This document shows, one piece after another, positions 1 through 17,245 of a DNA stretch of 64,000 nt. Position 1 is the stretch's first letter; every line of letters begins with the position of its first letter. The stretch spans positions 1-64,000 of the forward strand of contig MU832122.1 in the NCBI GenBank assembly GCA_029204225.1, given 5' to 3'. The position numbers and the translations under genes were made by a program. Under the pieces are notes generated by a model. It had not been told where the DNA came from and did no database searches. It worked only from the letters and a program-made list of their open reading frames with translations. The stretch comes from Diphasiastrum complanatum (Eukaryota; Streptophyta; Lycopodiopsida; Lycopodiales; Lycopodiaceae).

Positions 1-740
1 GGTTTTGATCTACAAAAGATCCAATCTACAAATGCAAGAAACTCGATTTTTGTGTAGAATCCAATCTAGCTGCTTCTAGCATTGATATCTTCTCCAAATC
101 ATTGATAGATGTGAATGCCTTATTCATAACCTGAAACACAAGTTTTGATACCATGTGAAATATTTGGGATTCATTCAGATCCAAACCTACTAAGATCTTT
201 GGTTACAAAACAAGCAACTCTACCAATCTTGCCAGTGTAGAAAAATCAGCATCTACACACAAAATGAGATGCAAAATTTAATAGAACTTGATCAAACATG
301 AATCAAAATATAAACTACTGTTGCTATCTGTACATTTACAACAAGCTAATGTATTTCACACATGTGGATCTATAAATAGCAAATATTGATCATTCTACGC
401 ATAGAATTGCAAGATATCACAAGTATAGTGCACCAAAGGATAGTAGTACCAAGAAAACCATGTATAAGCATGAATGAGACAAGAGAGAGAGAAAGATTTC
501 TCTTCCCACGAGTTAGATCCTTTTATAACAGGTCCTAAACCTCAGTTGCCACTTGGTTTCCCTCCAAAATATAAACCCTACTATTTCTGGGACTAGATTC
601 AATGTATCCTACATTCAAATTGAATCTACTCAAACTCAACTTGTACATTTTCCACACTTTTTAAAAGTGTTTATTCAAATGCATTTTAGACTAACATAAC
701 TTTGAAAAGTCAAACTCTAAGTCTCATATAAAGTTGGCCT
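1..740 (-). mobile_element. Copia 5' LTR with primer-binding site (minus orientation)
   Basis: On the minus strand bases 153 to 141 read TGGTATCAAAACT, close to the usual copia primer-binding site complementary to initiator-Met tRNA (TGGTATCAGAGC). The LTR edge (TG on the plus strand) lies directly beside it at 154. The LTR would run to roughly 740, but I could not place its outer end or a target-site duplication. The rest of the element lies to the left of the window. Inside the LTR is a short GA-rich run near 480-495. The LTR assignment rests on the PBS and TG edge only, since no second LTR copy is visible. Confidence 0.45.
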
Positions 741-819
741 CAATTTGCCAATAAACAAATGTAGCAAGTATGACTAAACTAGTTAATTTCTCACAAATGC
801 TTGTAAATAAAAAAGTGGG

Positions 820-1055
820 ATGGATGCTATGCAAGTGGAGTATGATGCTCTCATGGAGAATCATACTTGGGAACTTGTTGATATTCTCAAGGGAAGAAAC
901 CACTTGGTTGCAAGTGGGTGTATAGTATAACCAAGATGGATCAATAAGTAAGTATAAAGAAAGGCTTGTAGCAAAAGGTCTTTTACAAACAAAAGGCATT
1001 AATTATGATGAAAGTTTTGCTCATGTGGCTAAGCTAGTTACAATAAGCATTAGAG
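820..1055 (+). pseudogene. Copia reverse transcriptase fragment, frameshifted
   Basis: Three-frame reading gives the start of a copia reverse transcriptase: MDAMQVEYDALMENHTWELV, then in the next frame PLGCKWVYS, then DGSISKYKERLVAK and GINYDESFAHVAKLVTI. This is the conserved region that opens the RVT_2 domain. At least two frameshifts and an in-frame stop break it. Nothing before or after belongs clearly to the same element, so it is an isolated relic. Orientation is opposite to the LTR at 154-740, so the two are probably from different insertions. Confidence 0.8.
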
Positions 1056-1432
1056 AAAATATGGGCCCAAAGAGGGCCCTATAAGAAATGCCATGTAGGA
1101 GAGAGAAAAATAACAATAAAGTAATTAATATATTGTTTCTAACTTCTTTATGCATCTGCCCGCACTAATTTCCAGAAAAATGAATCTACCTTATTTTAGT
1201 CACATCAAACGTCATTGGTGCTTAACCACAGTTAATTTTCAAAATGTCAAATTTTTTTTTTTTCAATAGTTGGAAACAATCAAAAATTTGAATTAAGAGT
1301 GATATTTCAGAAACAAAGTCTACGCCACCTCTATCTCTAGGACAAGTGTTTAATGCCATCTCCAGTTCTATTATTGTCATTGTGCTATTTGCTACTACAC
1401 TATTGTACTGATGACAAAGCTTTATCATCTTC

Positions 1433-2034
1433 ATGTGGATTTGTCACCAAAATATGCTCCGCTCAGGACAAGAAATTCAAAACAACCCAAATTGTCAACT
1501 TCTGATTCGATATAGAGAGGAAAAACTAAAGCATGTAGATCTGTGGTCATCAAAAACATTGTATCCTATTGATCCATATTCATTGCAACATCCGGATTTT
1601 CATTCGGTGACTCAATTAATAATCTATATGTGTCATGACAAAAATGGCCTTTTGGGTTATTGTGAGAATTTGAAACTCTATGGGAATGACATTCACTACA
1701 AAGTATACGTTTTTTGGAAGAGGAATTAAGGAAAATATCAAAGGAGTGCGAAGAAAAATCTACAAAGTTGAAAACTTGTTTGGAAGAAAATGAGATATTC
1801 AAGAAGGAGATTCAAACGTTGAAATCTTCTTTGCGTCATTTTACAACTAGTAATGAAGAGATAAAAATTGCATTTCAATCCATGCATATCTCATATTTGT
1901 CTCTTGTTAAAGATATGGATTTGCTCAACATAAAGGTAAAAAGCAACAAGAAGAAAAGACTGGTTACTAAGGATATATGTGATCTATCATTCAGAGGAGG
2001 TTATCGAAAAAGAAGAATTCATGCATTCAAGTAA
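1433..2034 (+). CDS. Unknown protein fragments with a coiled coil
   Basis: Two overlapping plus-strand reading frames (1433-1729 and 1714-2034) look like pieces of one decayed coding region or of adjacent exons. The first contains HPDFHSVTQLIIYMC. The second is strongly charged, with heptad-like spacing (about residues 1-50, rich in E, K and L), so a coiled coil is likely. It ends in a basic stretch (KSNKKKR) that could be nuclear-targeting. I do not recognise the family. Position suggests it belongs with the transposase-like segment at 2947-3366 on the same strand, with spliced or decayed sequence between. Confidence 0.3.
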
Positions 2035-2946
2035 GTCATAGCTTATTTGGTTCAATATTGTTTGAACTTTTTGATTCAATCATAATCACTAGTTTTGTTA
2101 TTTATTAATTTTCACTCACAGTTTATTTGTTTATTATACTGTTGTGAATACTATGAGTGTCCTAATCTCTACTGACTTTTATATGAACATTATATTTGCA
2201 ATGCAGATCAACATTGGTTGCTGAAGATCATTTGGATGATGAGATTTCCATTGGAAACTCACTGGGTTCTATTTGAACTTCTAAATCTATAAAATCAATG
2301 TTAAACAATAAAAAAATGAAAAAGATTAAGGCTTCAGTTACTAATAGCATTATGAAAACGAAGTTGGAAAAATATTGGACACTACATTGGTTTAGGGGGC
2401 ATGTGATTTTTCTAGCATTAGTAGAGAAGCATATGCAATAATGTTTAAGATGCTAAAGAAAGCATTTGCACATGTAAGTATAAAAAAGTTTTCAATCCCA
2501 CAACCATTTCAACTCAATAAAAAAAATAGACATGTTAAACCAAGGTATATAGTGAATAGTTGGTAATCCAGCTCATATCAATGAAGTGTATAGCTCGAAG
2601 GGAGAATGTCTAGCTTATCCAACAATCCATTAATTAGCTACTAACATTCATCATAGATTTTTATGGTATGACAAATGAGAATGTCAATAACAAGTTGACA
2701 GTTGTTCTTAAGTTAGATGAGTCCGAAATCATAAAAGGACAAAAAATGGAGAGAGTCAGTCTAACGATCATGAATGGAGCACTTTGAAATTCAGAAGACA
2801 ACTTCAGTGTCCAATCAAAAATGATATTTGGTGGTTGGCAACTTTCCAGGTATAGTAGTTTCTTTATAGATTCTATAGGGATAATCTGATATGGACTCTC
2901 TATGTTAATATTATGCTAAATCAATTTTTTGTTTCTCTTATAGGTT
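2035..2946. other. Gap inside the putative unknown element
   Basis: AT-rich sequence between two plus-strand coding remnants. Short peptide-like stretches appear around 2215-2300 and 2750-2850, each broken by stops. It could be intron or decayed exon of the same unknown element. Nothing definite is recognised. Confidence 0.3.
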
Positions 2947-3366
2947 TTGAAAGAAGACCATGACATTCTCTCATGGATATTTAATAGAATGTCATATCCT
3001 ACCACCATAAAAAATCACATGGAGGGAGTTCCACTCAATGTTCTTGAAATTGGCACTTTCAACATAGAATGGCATTTAGCAGGAGATCTAAAGACATTAA
3101 AATGTATGTTCAATGTATCCCATGGTGCTAACTCTGAACACCCTTGTTTGTACTGCATGAAGACATCAAAAGACATGACAAGGAGTACAAGAATATCAAG
3201 AGATCGAGAAGATCCTAATTGGAAACTCGTATTATCGATTCCTATTCAGAATGTTCATATTTGTACATTGCATGCAGAGGTGCGTATTATAGAAAAAATA
3301 ATATATCTCCACAACATGGAATACGGAGCTAGAGTCATCTTCGAAAGAAAGCTATATCTAGATTAG
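2947..3366 (+). CDS. Transposase-like segment with GDLK and CxxC motifs
   Basis: A 139-residue open frame. Residues about 43-72 read HLAGDLKTLKCMFNV...HPCLYC: an acidic residue followed by a Lys, then a two-cysteine CLYC pair. Near the end comes CTLHAEVRIIEKII, a His followed by an amphipathic helix. The layout GD(L/Y)K...CxxC...H resembles large uncharacterised transposase-like proteins in eukaryote genomes and, more loosely, the second catalytic block of RAG1/Transib-type DDE enzymes. That comparison is from memory and unverified. The start at 2947 is the first Met of the frame; a splice acceptor TATAG just upstream may mark the true exon start. Coding sequence seems to continue, broken, to about 3857. 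Confidence 0.4.
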   Translation: MKEDHDILSWIFNRMSYPTTIKNHMEGVPLNVLEIGTFNIEWHLAGDLKTLKCMFNVSHGANSEHPCLYCMKTSKDMTRSTRISRDREDPNWKLVLSIPIQNVHICTLHAEVRIIEKIIYLHNMEYGARVIFERKLYLD

Positions 3367-3439
3367 AAGATGTATGTCTAAAGCATGCTTACATAAAGGC
3401 CATGTTAAATAAAAAAAGACGACAAACTTTCAAGTAAAC

Positions 3440-3857
3440 CAAAATATTCAATGCAGACCGAGCATTGGAGGCTCCAGAGCTTGTAGATTTTTATCAAATT
3501 ATTTTGGCAAAGAAACCAAGATTCAGTATTCGGTTTGGAAAGAGACAATAGCTGCAACTCAAGATTTTGAAGAACTAGGTTCTATTTCGACTATTCAAAG
3601 TAGAAGTTTGGACAAAATTAGACAACATCGTGAAATACTTGAGAAAAAATCATTTTTCAAATATTGATGTACAAATGATACAAAAAACAACCAGTGAATT
3701 TGTGAATGCAGTTCAAAATGCACGGGGAGAAAATCATATAAAATATCATATGGTAAGATTCCGGTGTAACACTATTATCGACAAAAATGTGCAAATCAAT
3801 TTAGATACTTTTGGTACTGATTTATATTTTGTGGCAAGCAAGAGTGACATTTCATAA
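3440..3857 (+). pseudogene. Decayed continuation of the transposase-like protein
   Basis: With frameshifts and stops allowed, this stretch yields protein-like pieces such as ALEAPELVDFYQIILAKKPR and, from 3630, an open frame MKYLRKNHFSN...RGENHIKYHMVRF. Strand and spacing fit the 2947-3366 frame. No family is recognised. From 3858 to 4500 I see only AT-rich sequence with short unsupported frames. Confidence 0.25.
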
Positions 3858-4504
3858 AAGTACACAACATGGTGGGACTAGCACAAAGAAAAACTACATA
3901 TTGCAACTTTTTCAATGGTTTTACAGAAGAGTCCAAATTTGTCATAATACAAAATCGACGGATTATAAAAAGTTTCAAAAAGCATGCAAATTTATACAAG
4001 CCAATAGGCAATGGACATATAGAGAAATTTTGTATATTAAATGACAAATATTACAAAGTTTGATTCTCCAATATCTACTCTGCTTCCAACACTTTCTCTA
4101 ATGAAAGTTGCAATTTAGAATCATGCAACAGTTTCTTTCTTTCGTACGGATCTAGGAGCTCATAGTTTTCATGCTTACTCAGATCAACATATGCAACATA
4201 CAATGCAAAATGTGATGATCTAAGCATGAAATTTACTAGTCCATATCCTAATTTTTTAAGTGCAATAGTCTTTTTAACAAAAATTATTTTATGCACCCTA
4301 GTAAAATTATGTCCTCGAAGAAAATGAGAAAGTGCCTAGATTGCCATAATCATTGTTTCACCATGTTGATGAAACTTTGAATGGGCAACACTCTTATCTC
4401 ATTATTTTTGAAGAACTTTAGACAATGCCCCAGTGCATGATCTCTTGAAAATTCTCCAGCAAAAGATCTCTACCCTCAATGAATTGCAAAATCATCAAGG
4501 TAAA

Positions 4505-4697
4505 TTTGGCATCATTGAAATCAACAAAAAGTTGCATAGGTTGATGTGACAAGCTGTCAACACTCTTTTCCAAAATCTCATATTCCCAAGTTTTCTAGCC
4601 TAAAGCCATTGATATGCAAACATCCATGGAAAATTTGTGACTTTTAAGCCTCAAATGTAAGCTACACGTAAACACAAAAGTATTAGAAGATGCACCT
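4505..4697. repeat. Direct repeat, copy 1 of 2
   Basis: A block starting TTTGGCATCATTGAAATCAA and ending near AGAAGATGCACCT recurs at 5266-5460 with only scattered substitutions and small indels. The copies start 761 bp apart in the same orientation. Neither has an obvious reading frame of its own. It may be a segmental tandem duplication or two copies of an unrecognised repeat. Confidence 0.85.
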
Positions 4698-5265
4698 GTG
4701 AAAAATAGCCTAATTTGGCAAATCTAGCCATGTAGAACATTGTAAATACTGTGTATAATTGGGTTCCACACATGTAAGGCCAAAATGCCACGTGGCAACC
4801 CACTCCTAATGTAGGTTAGGTCAAGTCAAGAGAGTTGGTCATGTCTATTTGGTGGTCATCCCTATATAGGACCTACACCTAAGTTTAATGTCAAAATTTT
4901 TTATGCCTAGCCTATGGATGCACTGTAGAGTACTCTTGAAGTTATACTTCTCTTGAAGTTGTGATAATTCCCTATCTCCCTAAAGCACCATTTCTTCAAT
5001 GAACTGACTATCAAATAGTTTTGTATTTTGATATTAGCATTATGTTCCATTGAAATTTGCAATTGGCTATTGAAGCAGTCCAAACTTGATTACAATTTTA
5101 TAGCTATCATTTTTTTAATGATCTACAATAGTGGGTTCCGCACTCATCAAGGTTGTTGTCAACAAGCAAGTTCTCAATGAGTTTCCAAAAAGTGTTTCCA
5201 TTGGCATAACTTATAGCTTCATATTTATAACCTCTAAAAAAAAGTCTCAGTGCTAGTGCTTGGTA

Positions 5266-5460
5266 TTTGGCATCATTGAAATCAACAAAAAGTTGCATGG
5301 ATTGATGTGACAGGTTGTCGACACTCTTTTCCAAAATCTCATATTCCCAGATTTTCTAGCCTAAAGCCATTGATATGCAAACATCCATGGAAAATTTGTG
5401 ACTTTTAAGATTCCTCAAACTTAAGCTACACTAAACACAAAAATATAATAAGATGCACCT
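5266..5460. repeat. Direct repeat, copy 2 of 2
   Basis: Second copy of the block at 4505-4697. It has a small insertion (GATTCCTCAAACTT in place of GCCTCAAATG) near its right end. The 568 bp between the copies hold no recognised gene. Confidence 0.85.
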
Positions 5461-7176
5461 ATATGGTCATTCCAGACCACTATTCAAAGCCAACTTTGTT
5501 GATGCGCTCGATGTGTCCCCATGTCCCAACATATCACAAGACAAACCAAGTACTTAAAACAAAATCTCAAAACCACTGATTCAAACTTTATTAAGGCAAT
5601 AGGATGAAGTGCCCAAATTCTTGTCGCTATCCCATGGACACAAATCTTGAGTTGGATGGAACTTGGATGTACACAATTTTTATCCTTGATGATGACATGC
5701 CCACTGAGAATCGATTTCAGTTCACAATTCAAGCCTTAATTGCTGGAGGCATAGAAATTTGGTGGATGGTTGAAAACATGGCATGTGAATGATATGGCTG
5801 GCTAGATAGAATCTCAAATAATGATCTATGAGGCCTCAAGCTAAATTAGCAAAGCTTTAAGGCTTGTGCACACGACCTTGTATACCCTACTGCCCGCCTT
5901 ATGTAATGTTCAAGCTTCTCCTTCAAAGTTGATTTATAAAGAAGTTCCTCCATCATCAATACCTATGCTAAATAAATTAACAACAATGCACTCATTGTCC
6001 AAGTGGGGTATAGCTAGAGGCACATTGCAATGAGCATTGACATGCCAAGATATTCATTCTTAATAGAAACTAGCGTTATTTCCATCTATGTTTCATGAAA
6101 AGGCTTGACAATGGCATGGTCAATTGCACATGACTATTTTGCTGAAAAATGCAAAGAGAAACATGTGATTGTGGCTTCGATCACAAAGCTAGGAGCATGA
6201 GCTTGCAGAACGAATTTTTTCCTCAATGTGAGGTGATGGTGTATTCCCTTATCTGTGAGTAAAAGTTAAGACATTGCAATTTTCAACTTGTCGTAGCAAG
6301 TTTATCATAGAAAGTTAATCAACATATTTTAAATAATAGTGTTTTTTTCAAAGAGGGAGCTATTTTGGTATTAAATATGGATTTGGTATGGTTTCTTAGC
6401 TTTTCACAATTGATATATATTTTCAATGTAATTATCACATTTTGTTGATTATAATGACCTACTAACACCAATTTGAATTGATAGATTTGAATAAAGATGA
6501 AAAGGCAATTTATCTTTCTCACTAACTTTTGCTATTTTAACTTATTTTTGATACAATTATCTCTTCTTTTATAATGGTTCAGATAGAGTTTAGCTCAAAA
6601 TCAAACTAACTATAATCTCTATCAATCAAAGTTCATAAACAAATAACTGTTTTTTTCAAAATAGTATTTCTTCACAATATTATTATTTAATCCATGATGT
6701 TATGTAAAACAATTTTCTTAATGTGCACACTATCAATAATCATTAAACGATGCAATGCAAAATGACTAGTAAAAGATCATATCAATTTATCATCCCTAAA
6801 TTTATACATATCATTAGGTCTAACGACAACAATTGCTCGTTAGATCTATCGAGGAAAGTAATTGGAGTGAAAATCAAATCAAGTTACAACTATTATACAT
6901 CAACTACTTGAAGCTCTTGATTGCTAACAAACTTGATCAATATGGATAAAGGGAGATCGATCTGATTGGACTAGATTGAACTACTTCGTTAAGCACCAAA
7001 TCTTTATGATTACAAGGTAATCATGATCAAAATCTTGTTTTTGAAATTATCAAGGACATATTTCACCATTAATAGGGAAAATACCCATGAATTATATCCG
7101 AAAGCGAATTGTTTGTAGAAGATTGGATCACAATAAACTATTATCTGATAACCTCATCACATGTAATCTAGAAATT
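5461..7176. other. AT-rich intergenic stretch
   Basis: No reading frame here looks like protein and no tRNA-like or repeat structure was seen. A 62-codon plus-strand frame at 5604-5792 has no recognisable motif. Treated as decayed intergenic DNA. Confidence 0.5.
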
Positions 7177-7177
7177 G

Positions 7178-7392
7178 AAAATGAGCCTTTCATCAATCAT
7201 AGCAAGGGTGTATGGGTAGAGTTGTTGACAGCAACCGGCTAGGCACAGGCTCGATTCCCAACCGTTGTGAACTGACATCTTAGAGGCTTGCAACTCACAT
7301 GGCATTGCCCAAATAGTGTTGCTAGGTTATATATATGCTATGTATAATTGGCCACTAGTTGCTTAACATGTTACCAAAAAAAATGAGCCTTT
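7178..7392 (+). mobile_element. tRNA-derived SINE with 13-bp target-site duplication
   Basis: The 13-mer AAAATGAGCCTTT occurs at 7178-7190 and again at 7380-7392, flanking a 189-bp body that ends in a short A run. Inside, TGGGTAGAGTTG (7213-7224) matches an RNA polymerase III A box and GGCTCGATTCC (7248-7258) is one base from the B-box consensus GGTTCGANTCC. A and B boxes near the 5' end, an A-rich 3' end and a long exact duplication are the standard SINE signature. I do not recognise the family; its 3' half does not look like Au SINE as I remember it. Confidence 0.8.
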
Positions 7393-9400
7393 AAAAAAAA
7401 AATGCAACATAAGCCAATCTTTTATGGGATCTATGAGAAAAGTCCCACAAAACAAAGTTTAGCATTCGCTCCACTGCAATCTATTGAAAACGTGACCTCT
7501 ATCCATTTGAAAAATAATATGGTTTGCCAAAAGACAACTCCATTAGTCAGCAAGGATTGGATTATTATTAACCACACCTTTCTCAATTAACATATCACAT
7601 TGAGCTCCCATTTTGACACTTGTTCAAACTTTTTTTAACGCAATGTTGACATAGTCAATTTTTCATCGAAATGACATCTCTTTATAGAAATAACAATATA
7701 ATACTCATTTATATCATGTAAATTGCTTGCAAAACTTGGTAGAATTTTGAAAATGCTAAAAAGTTAACTATTCTTATCCCTTTTCAAGTTGAAAACTATG
7801 CTAAAAATTATTATGGAAAAATGAAAATTTGACAAATTTCGAGGAAAGTACTATGTTGTTCATCACATTGTGCTGGCCACTTTTTGGTTTTATTGTGGTG
7901 AACTCCAAATTGAATAGGACAAGTGATAGTCAAAAAAGGTTAAATGAAATAGGTTTTTCATAACTTGGGGGGGAAAAGGGCATACAAATTGGAAACATTA
8001 TACATTAGCTTTAATATGGAATTCGAAATCCATGCTTTGAATTTTGATGTCATGACGTCATCAGTGTTCATTAAAACAAAGTTCCATCCAATCCCAACTA
8101 CCTGTTCTCCCTAGGCGAGGCTAGGGCGACAGGGCCCTCCAACCAGGGCGGCGACAGCCGTTGGTGCACTAGCACACCATTGGCTAGCACTTCTTTTTTT
8201 TTTTGTGGGGGCGGGGGGCGCGGTACAAAGCCATGCACACAACAAGCCTTATAGCCTGAGCTCATTCTAGCCTGAGGATCTCTGAGTCGAGTACATCTTG
8301 TAAAACTTTTGGATGCACCCAAGCAAAGCATATCCTAAAGTCGATGACCAGGTCAAAGCACCTATAGGAACTAGAGCATGCATAATGGCTGAGGGCCACT
8401 GAAAGTTCAAATTCTTCTAGCTGCAAAGAGAGTAAGGTGAAGTTTACTGATGCCCATGGAATGCCTTTCATCAATTAAAATAGGTCTTTAGAGAAAATAA
8501 ATGATGGCAGAGGCCAAGGTTAGTGCCCTTCATTGGCAGGTGTGCGTTTTAAAAGCTAAGGGCAGAAGTTTCATTTTTTTAACACTTCAATTAACTTTTA
8601 AAGCTCACCAAACATACAATTGGTTCTCCTATGTTTCAGAATAGGTAGCTAAAATACATCAATACATGTTTTCTAGGTGTTTTTTCAGGGTTTTCAGGGT
8701 ATGCGCCTCTTGCCAACAAAGGTTGTAGACCATGCAAAAACTTGTGTCATAGCAGAAATAAGGCTCACCTTTGGAGAACCAATTTGATATGACACCATTC
8801 TATAGAACGCTCTGCAATTGAACACTTTAAATGCTACTTCCTAAATGTTTTCAAGTCTTTTGCATGATTGTTCTTTCAATGCAACTTCACCAACGAGTCC
8901 CACTCAATCCAGAACCAGTTTTGAAATTTTATCATGTCCTTTCTATAAAATGAGTTTCATCTCATGTACATAAAAGATAAAGAGGAAGTCTACCAGTCAA
9001 AACTTTGTCAACAGAAATCATGGACAATTCAATCTGTCTCAGACACACTTTCTTTCGTAATTCATTATCTGTAGAAAGTGTCAGGACAGACAATGACAAA
9101 GTGAAATGGACAAAACAATCATGAAGTCACGTGATCCTATCAATGCCGGTATATTTGTTGAGCTAAACAAATATTCAGTAGCAACAATTATTAAAATTAC
9201 CATTCAGGATAACAATGAAGCAAACCCAATGTTGTGCAATGCTGATTTTTCATCCCAAATTGCCTAATGTCAATAGATAATCTGCTCAATCTAGCGACAT
9301 TACACAGAACCACTGGAACAAACAAAACAACTCAAAAAATTCATAAACGATAAAGAAAACAGAGAGTACATCCTCTTGCAGGTAACACTGGGTAGTCAAT
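7393..9400. other. Intergenic stretch with a GC-rich patch
   Basis: No gene recognised. At 8100-8230 there is a sharply GC-richer patch with CTAGGGCGACAGGGCC and a T-run next to a G-run (about 8190-8220). It may be a fragment of a repeat. The right end probably holds the 3' flank of the minus-strand E2 gene. Confidence 0.4.
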
Positions 9401-9865
9401 GCATGGCAGCCACCGATCTTGACATAAAAAGATCTAAGGGCATCCATTCAAAAGCTATACAAGTAAACCACTAATTGCTCAAAATAAGACAAAATCCAGA
9501 CAATGGACTACTTACAACAATGGAAGATGCTTCAAGTACTGTGCTAACTGCCAATTTTTCAGAGCAAGCAAGTGGCACAAAATTCATCCATTTAATCATC
9601 ATATAAAAAACGTGTGACACACAGTAGATGTGACCACCATGAGGTTTCTGCCACGTCATCTACTTCTTGATGTTATGTCTTCTTGTCGAACACAAACTCA
9701 ATAACAGGAACAACATAGGTATTTGCCAAACCACCGACTTATAAAATTAGACACTCAGTGCTAGTAAGTAATATTCTTGTTGGCGTAAAATTAATATCAT
9801 ACATGTATAGTCCATAATTTGCTGAGAGAAACTGTGCAGGAGAAGCTCTGTGCTGTTCCAAGGAC

Positions 9866-15598
<5,733 letters not shown>

Positions 15599-16012
15599 GC
15601 GCTAGATCAGCAGATCGTGTGCAGCAACCGTCTAACTAAAGTGAAGAAACCAGGCCAACTGGAATCACCAGATAACCTTTACAGATCTTGACGGAATCTG
15701 AAAGCTGCTTACAAGAGCTTAGCGTTTTGATGCAAGTCAACGAGCACAAATAGCCAAACCCGAAGCTCCAGATGGCAAAATGAATATAAAATAATCCAAC
15801 AGATCTTGAAAATAGAGTTAAGACACAGGAACGCACACAGCCGCTTAGCGATGAACAATATTATCAACAAGACGAAAAACGCAATCGAAGGAAAATTTTC
15901 AAAAACATGCGACTAAACGACGGATCTAGAAGCTGAAAACATGAGCGCAAATCAGGATCTACGCATCTCGTAAATCCTTACAGCATCGATAAAACAAAAT
16001 TATCAGCAAAAA

Positions 16013-16052
16013 CTGAAGAAGACGAAGACGAAGACGAAGACGAAGACGAAGG
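16013..16052 (-). repeat. Hexanucleotide repeat GAAGAC / TTCGTC
   Basis: About six tandem GAAGAC units on the plus strand, reading as a pyrimidine-rich GTCTTC run on the minus strand. It lies 415-455 bp upstream of the E2 start codon, where a pyrimidine-rich 5'UTR would be expected in plants. Confidence 0.9.
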
Positions 16053-16135
16053 ATTCCGCCATAGCTGCGGTGAAAGCGAGCCCTCACGAGGCTTATTCGC
16101 ACTTCATTTTTCGTGCGCCAGTCACTTAGATCTAT

Positions 16136-16145
16136 GCCACGTGTC
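16136..16145 (-). promoter_or_regulatory. ABRE/G-box, proximal copy
   Basis: On the minus strand this reads GACACGTGGC, a strong match to the plant ABRE/G-box core (ACACGTGGC) bound by bZIP factors. It is about 540 bp upstream of the E2 start codon and in the gene's orientation. Function is inferred from the motif only. Confidence 0.5.
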
Positions 16146-16364
16146 CGACGTACCACTTGGAAAGTTTTTACTGGTCCACCATAAACACATGAAATAATCT
16201 GGACGGTTGTCGAGAAATCCAACGGTGGTGGGCTTTACATCTTCTAGTGCACGAGAGAGCTGATTGTATTTGAATCCACTGTTTCAAGTCCGAAGAGCAT
16301 AAAAATAAAAGAACACGTCTCTAGCCGGCTACCGTTGGATAGTTCCAAGTACCAAGCAGATGCT

Positions 16365-16374
16365 GCCACGTGTC
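16365..16374 (-). promoter_or_regulatory. ABRE/G-box, distal copy
   Basis: A second identical GACACGTGGC decamer, 229 bp further upstream. A related AAACGTGGC word at 16416-16424 sits on the opposite strand. Paired ABREs are typical of ABA- or stress-responsive plant promoters; here this is inference. Confidence 0.5.
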
Positions 16375-16639
16375 GTGGTACAATCCGTCGGATGCTTGAC
16401 GGCTGTAAGATCGGAAACGTGGCTGACATCTAAGTGGGAGGAGTCATGCCGCCAGGTGTGGAAGTGGGAGATTTGATTTTGTATATTTAAAATTAGTGAA
16501 ATCTCAAAAATCGAAGCCATATTTATTAATAAATTAAATTGCTGAAAATGACGTCTCTAGCTAACATAATACTTTGAACGAATTTGGACACGGGCCCAAT
16601 TAGATAGGGAGGGGATTATCTTATCTTTCCTAGGGTTTT

Positions 16640-17245
16640 TGATGAAACTTCGTGTTTTTATTAATAAAAAATGGGGAAACCCATCAGAGTATAAAGGTAT
16701 GCCTGTAGAAAGTATAAAGGCCGAAAGGCGAATTGAGATACTATACATCAACTATAATAAAACAACAATCTTAGAAAGTAGCTATAAAAAGCTTACTGCT
16801 TGATGTAAGTCGCTAGGTAAGATAGTTGGAAGTTTAGGTAGTGCAGGAAGCTGTGAAGCAGCCGTTCCTGCAACTACGGCACTTCGAAGTATTGCAAGTG
16901 CCTGAGTGCGTTGTAAAGTGGTAGAAACTCGTTGACGATAATAAGACGCAATCATAGATAAAGGTGAAGCACCACGTCCCTTCGCTACAAAACCTGCACA
17001 AGAAGATAGAAAAGCGTCGAATTTTTTATGCAAACACCCATAAATTCCCAAGGCAAAAGGAATAAAGTCTTCTCTAGGATGCGATATGAATAATCTCGCT
17101 CTTTATCTTGAGCCGCATGAGAAGCAGCGGCACCTTGGGTAGTTGAAACACGGCGAAGGAGGTCTGGCTGCGAAGGATCAGCAACACCAACATCCCCAAG
17201 CGTGTGAATCCCCTCGCGCGAAAGACCAAGATCAACTCGACGCCT
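16640..17245 (-). mobile_element. 5'-truncated LINE-like element, 3' end
   Basis: The minus strand from 17245 reads RRRVDLGLSREGIHTLGDVG and DPSQPDLLRRVSTTQGAAASH, then after a frameshift near 17080 it continues REDFIPFALGIYGCLHKKFD...MIASYYRQRVSTTLQRTQA. These resemble the region after the reverse transcriptase in a set of plant non-LTR retroelement proteins I recall but cannot verify. A short noncoding 3' end follows, closing near 16640-16680 with a T/A-rich run (TTTTTTATTAATAAAAA on the minus strand). 5' truncation is typical of LINE insertion. Its left end lies close to the E2 promoter. Confidence 0.4.
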
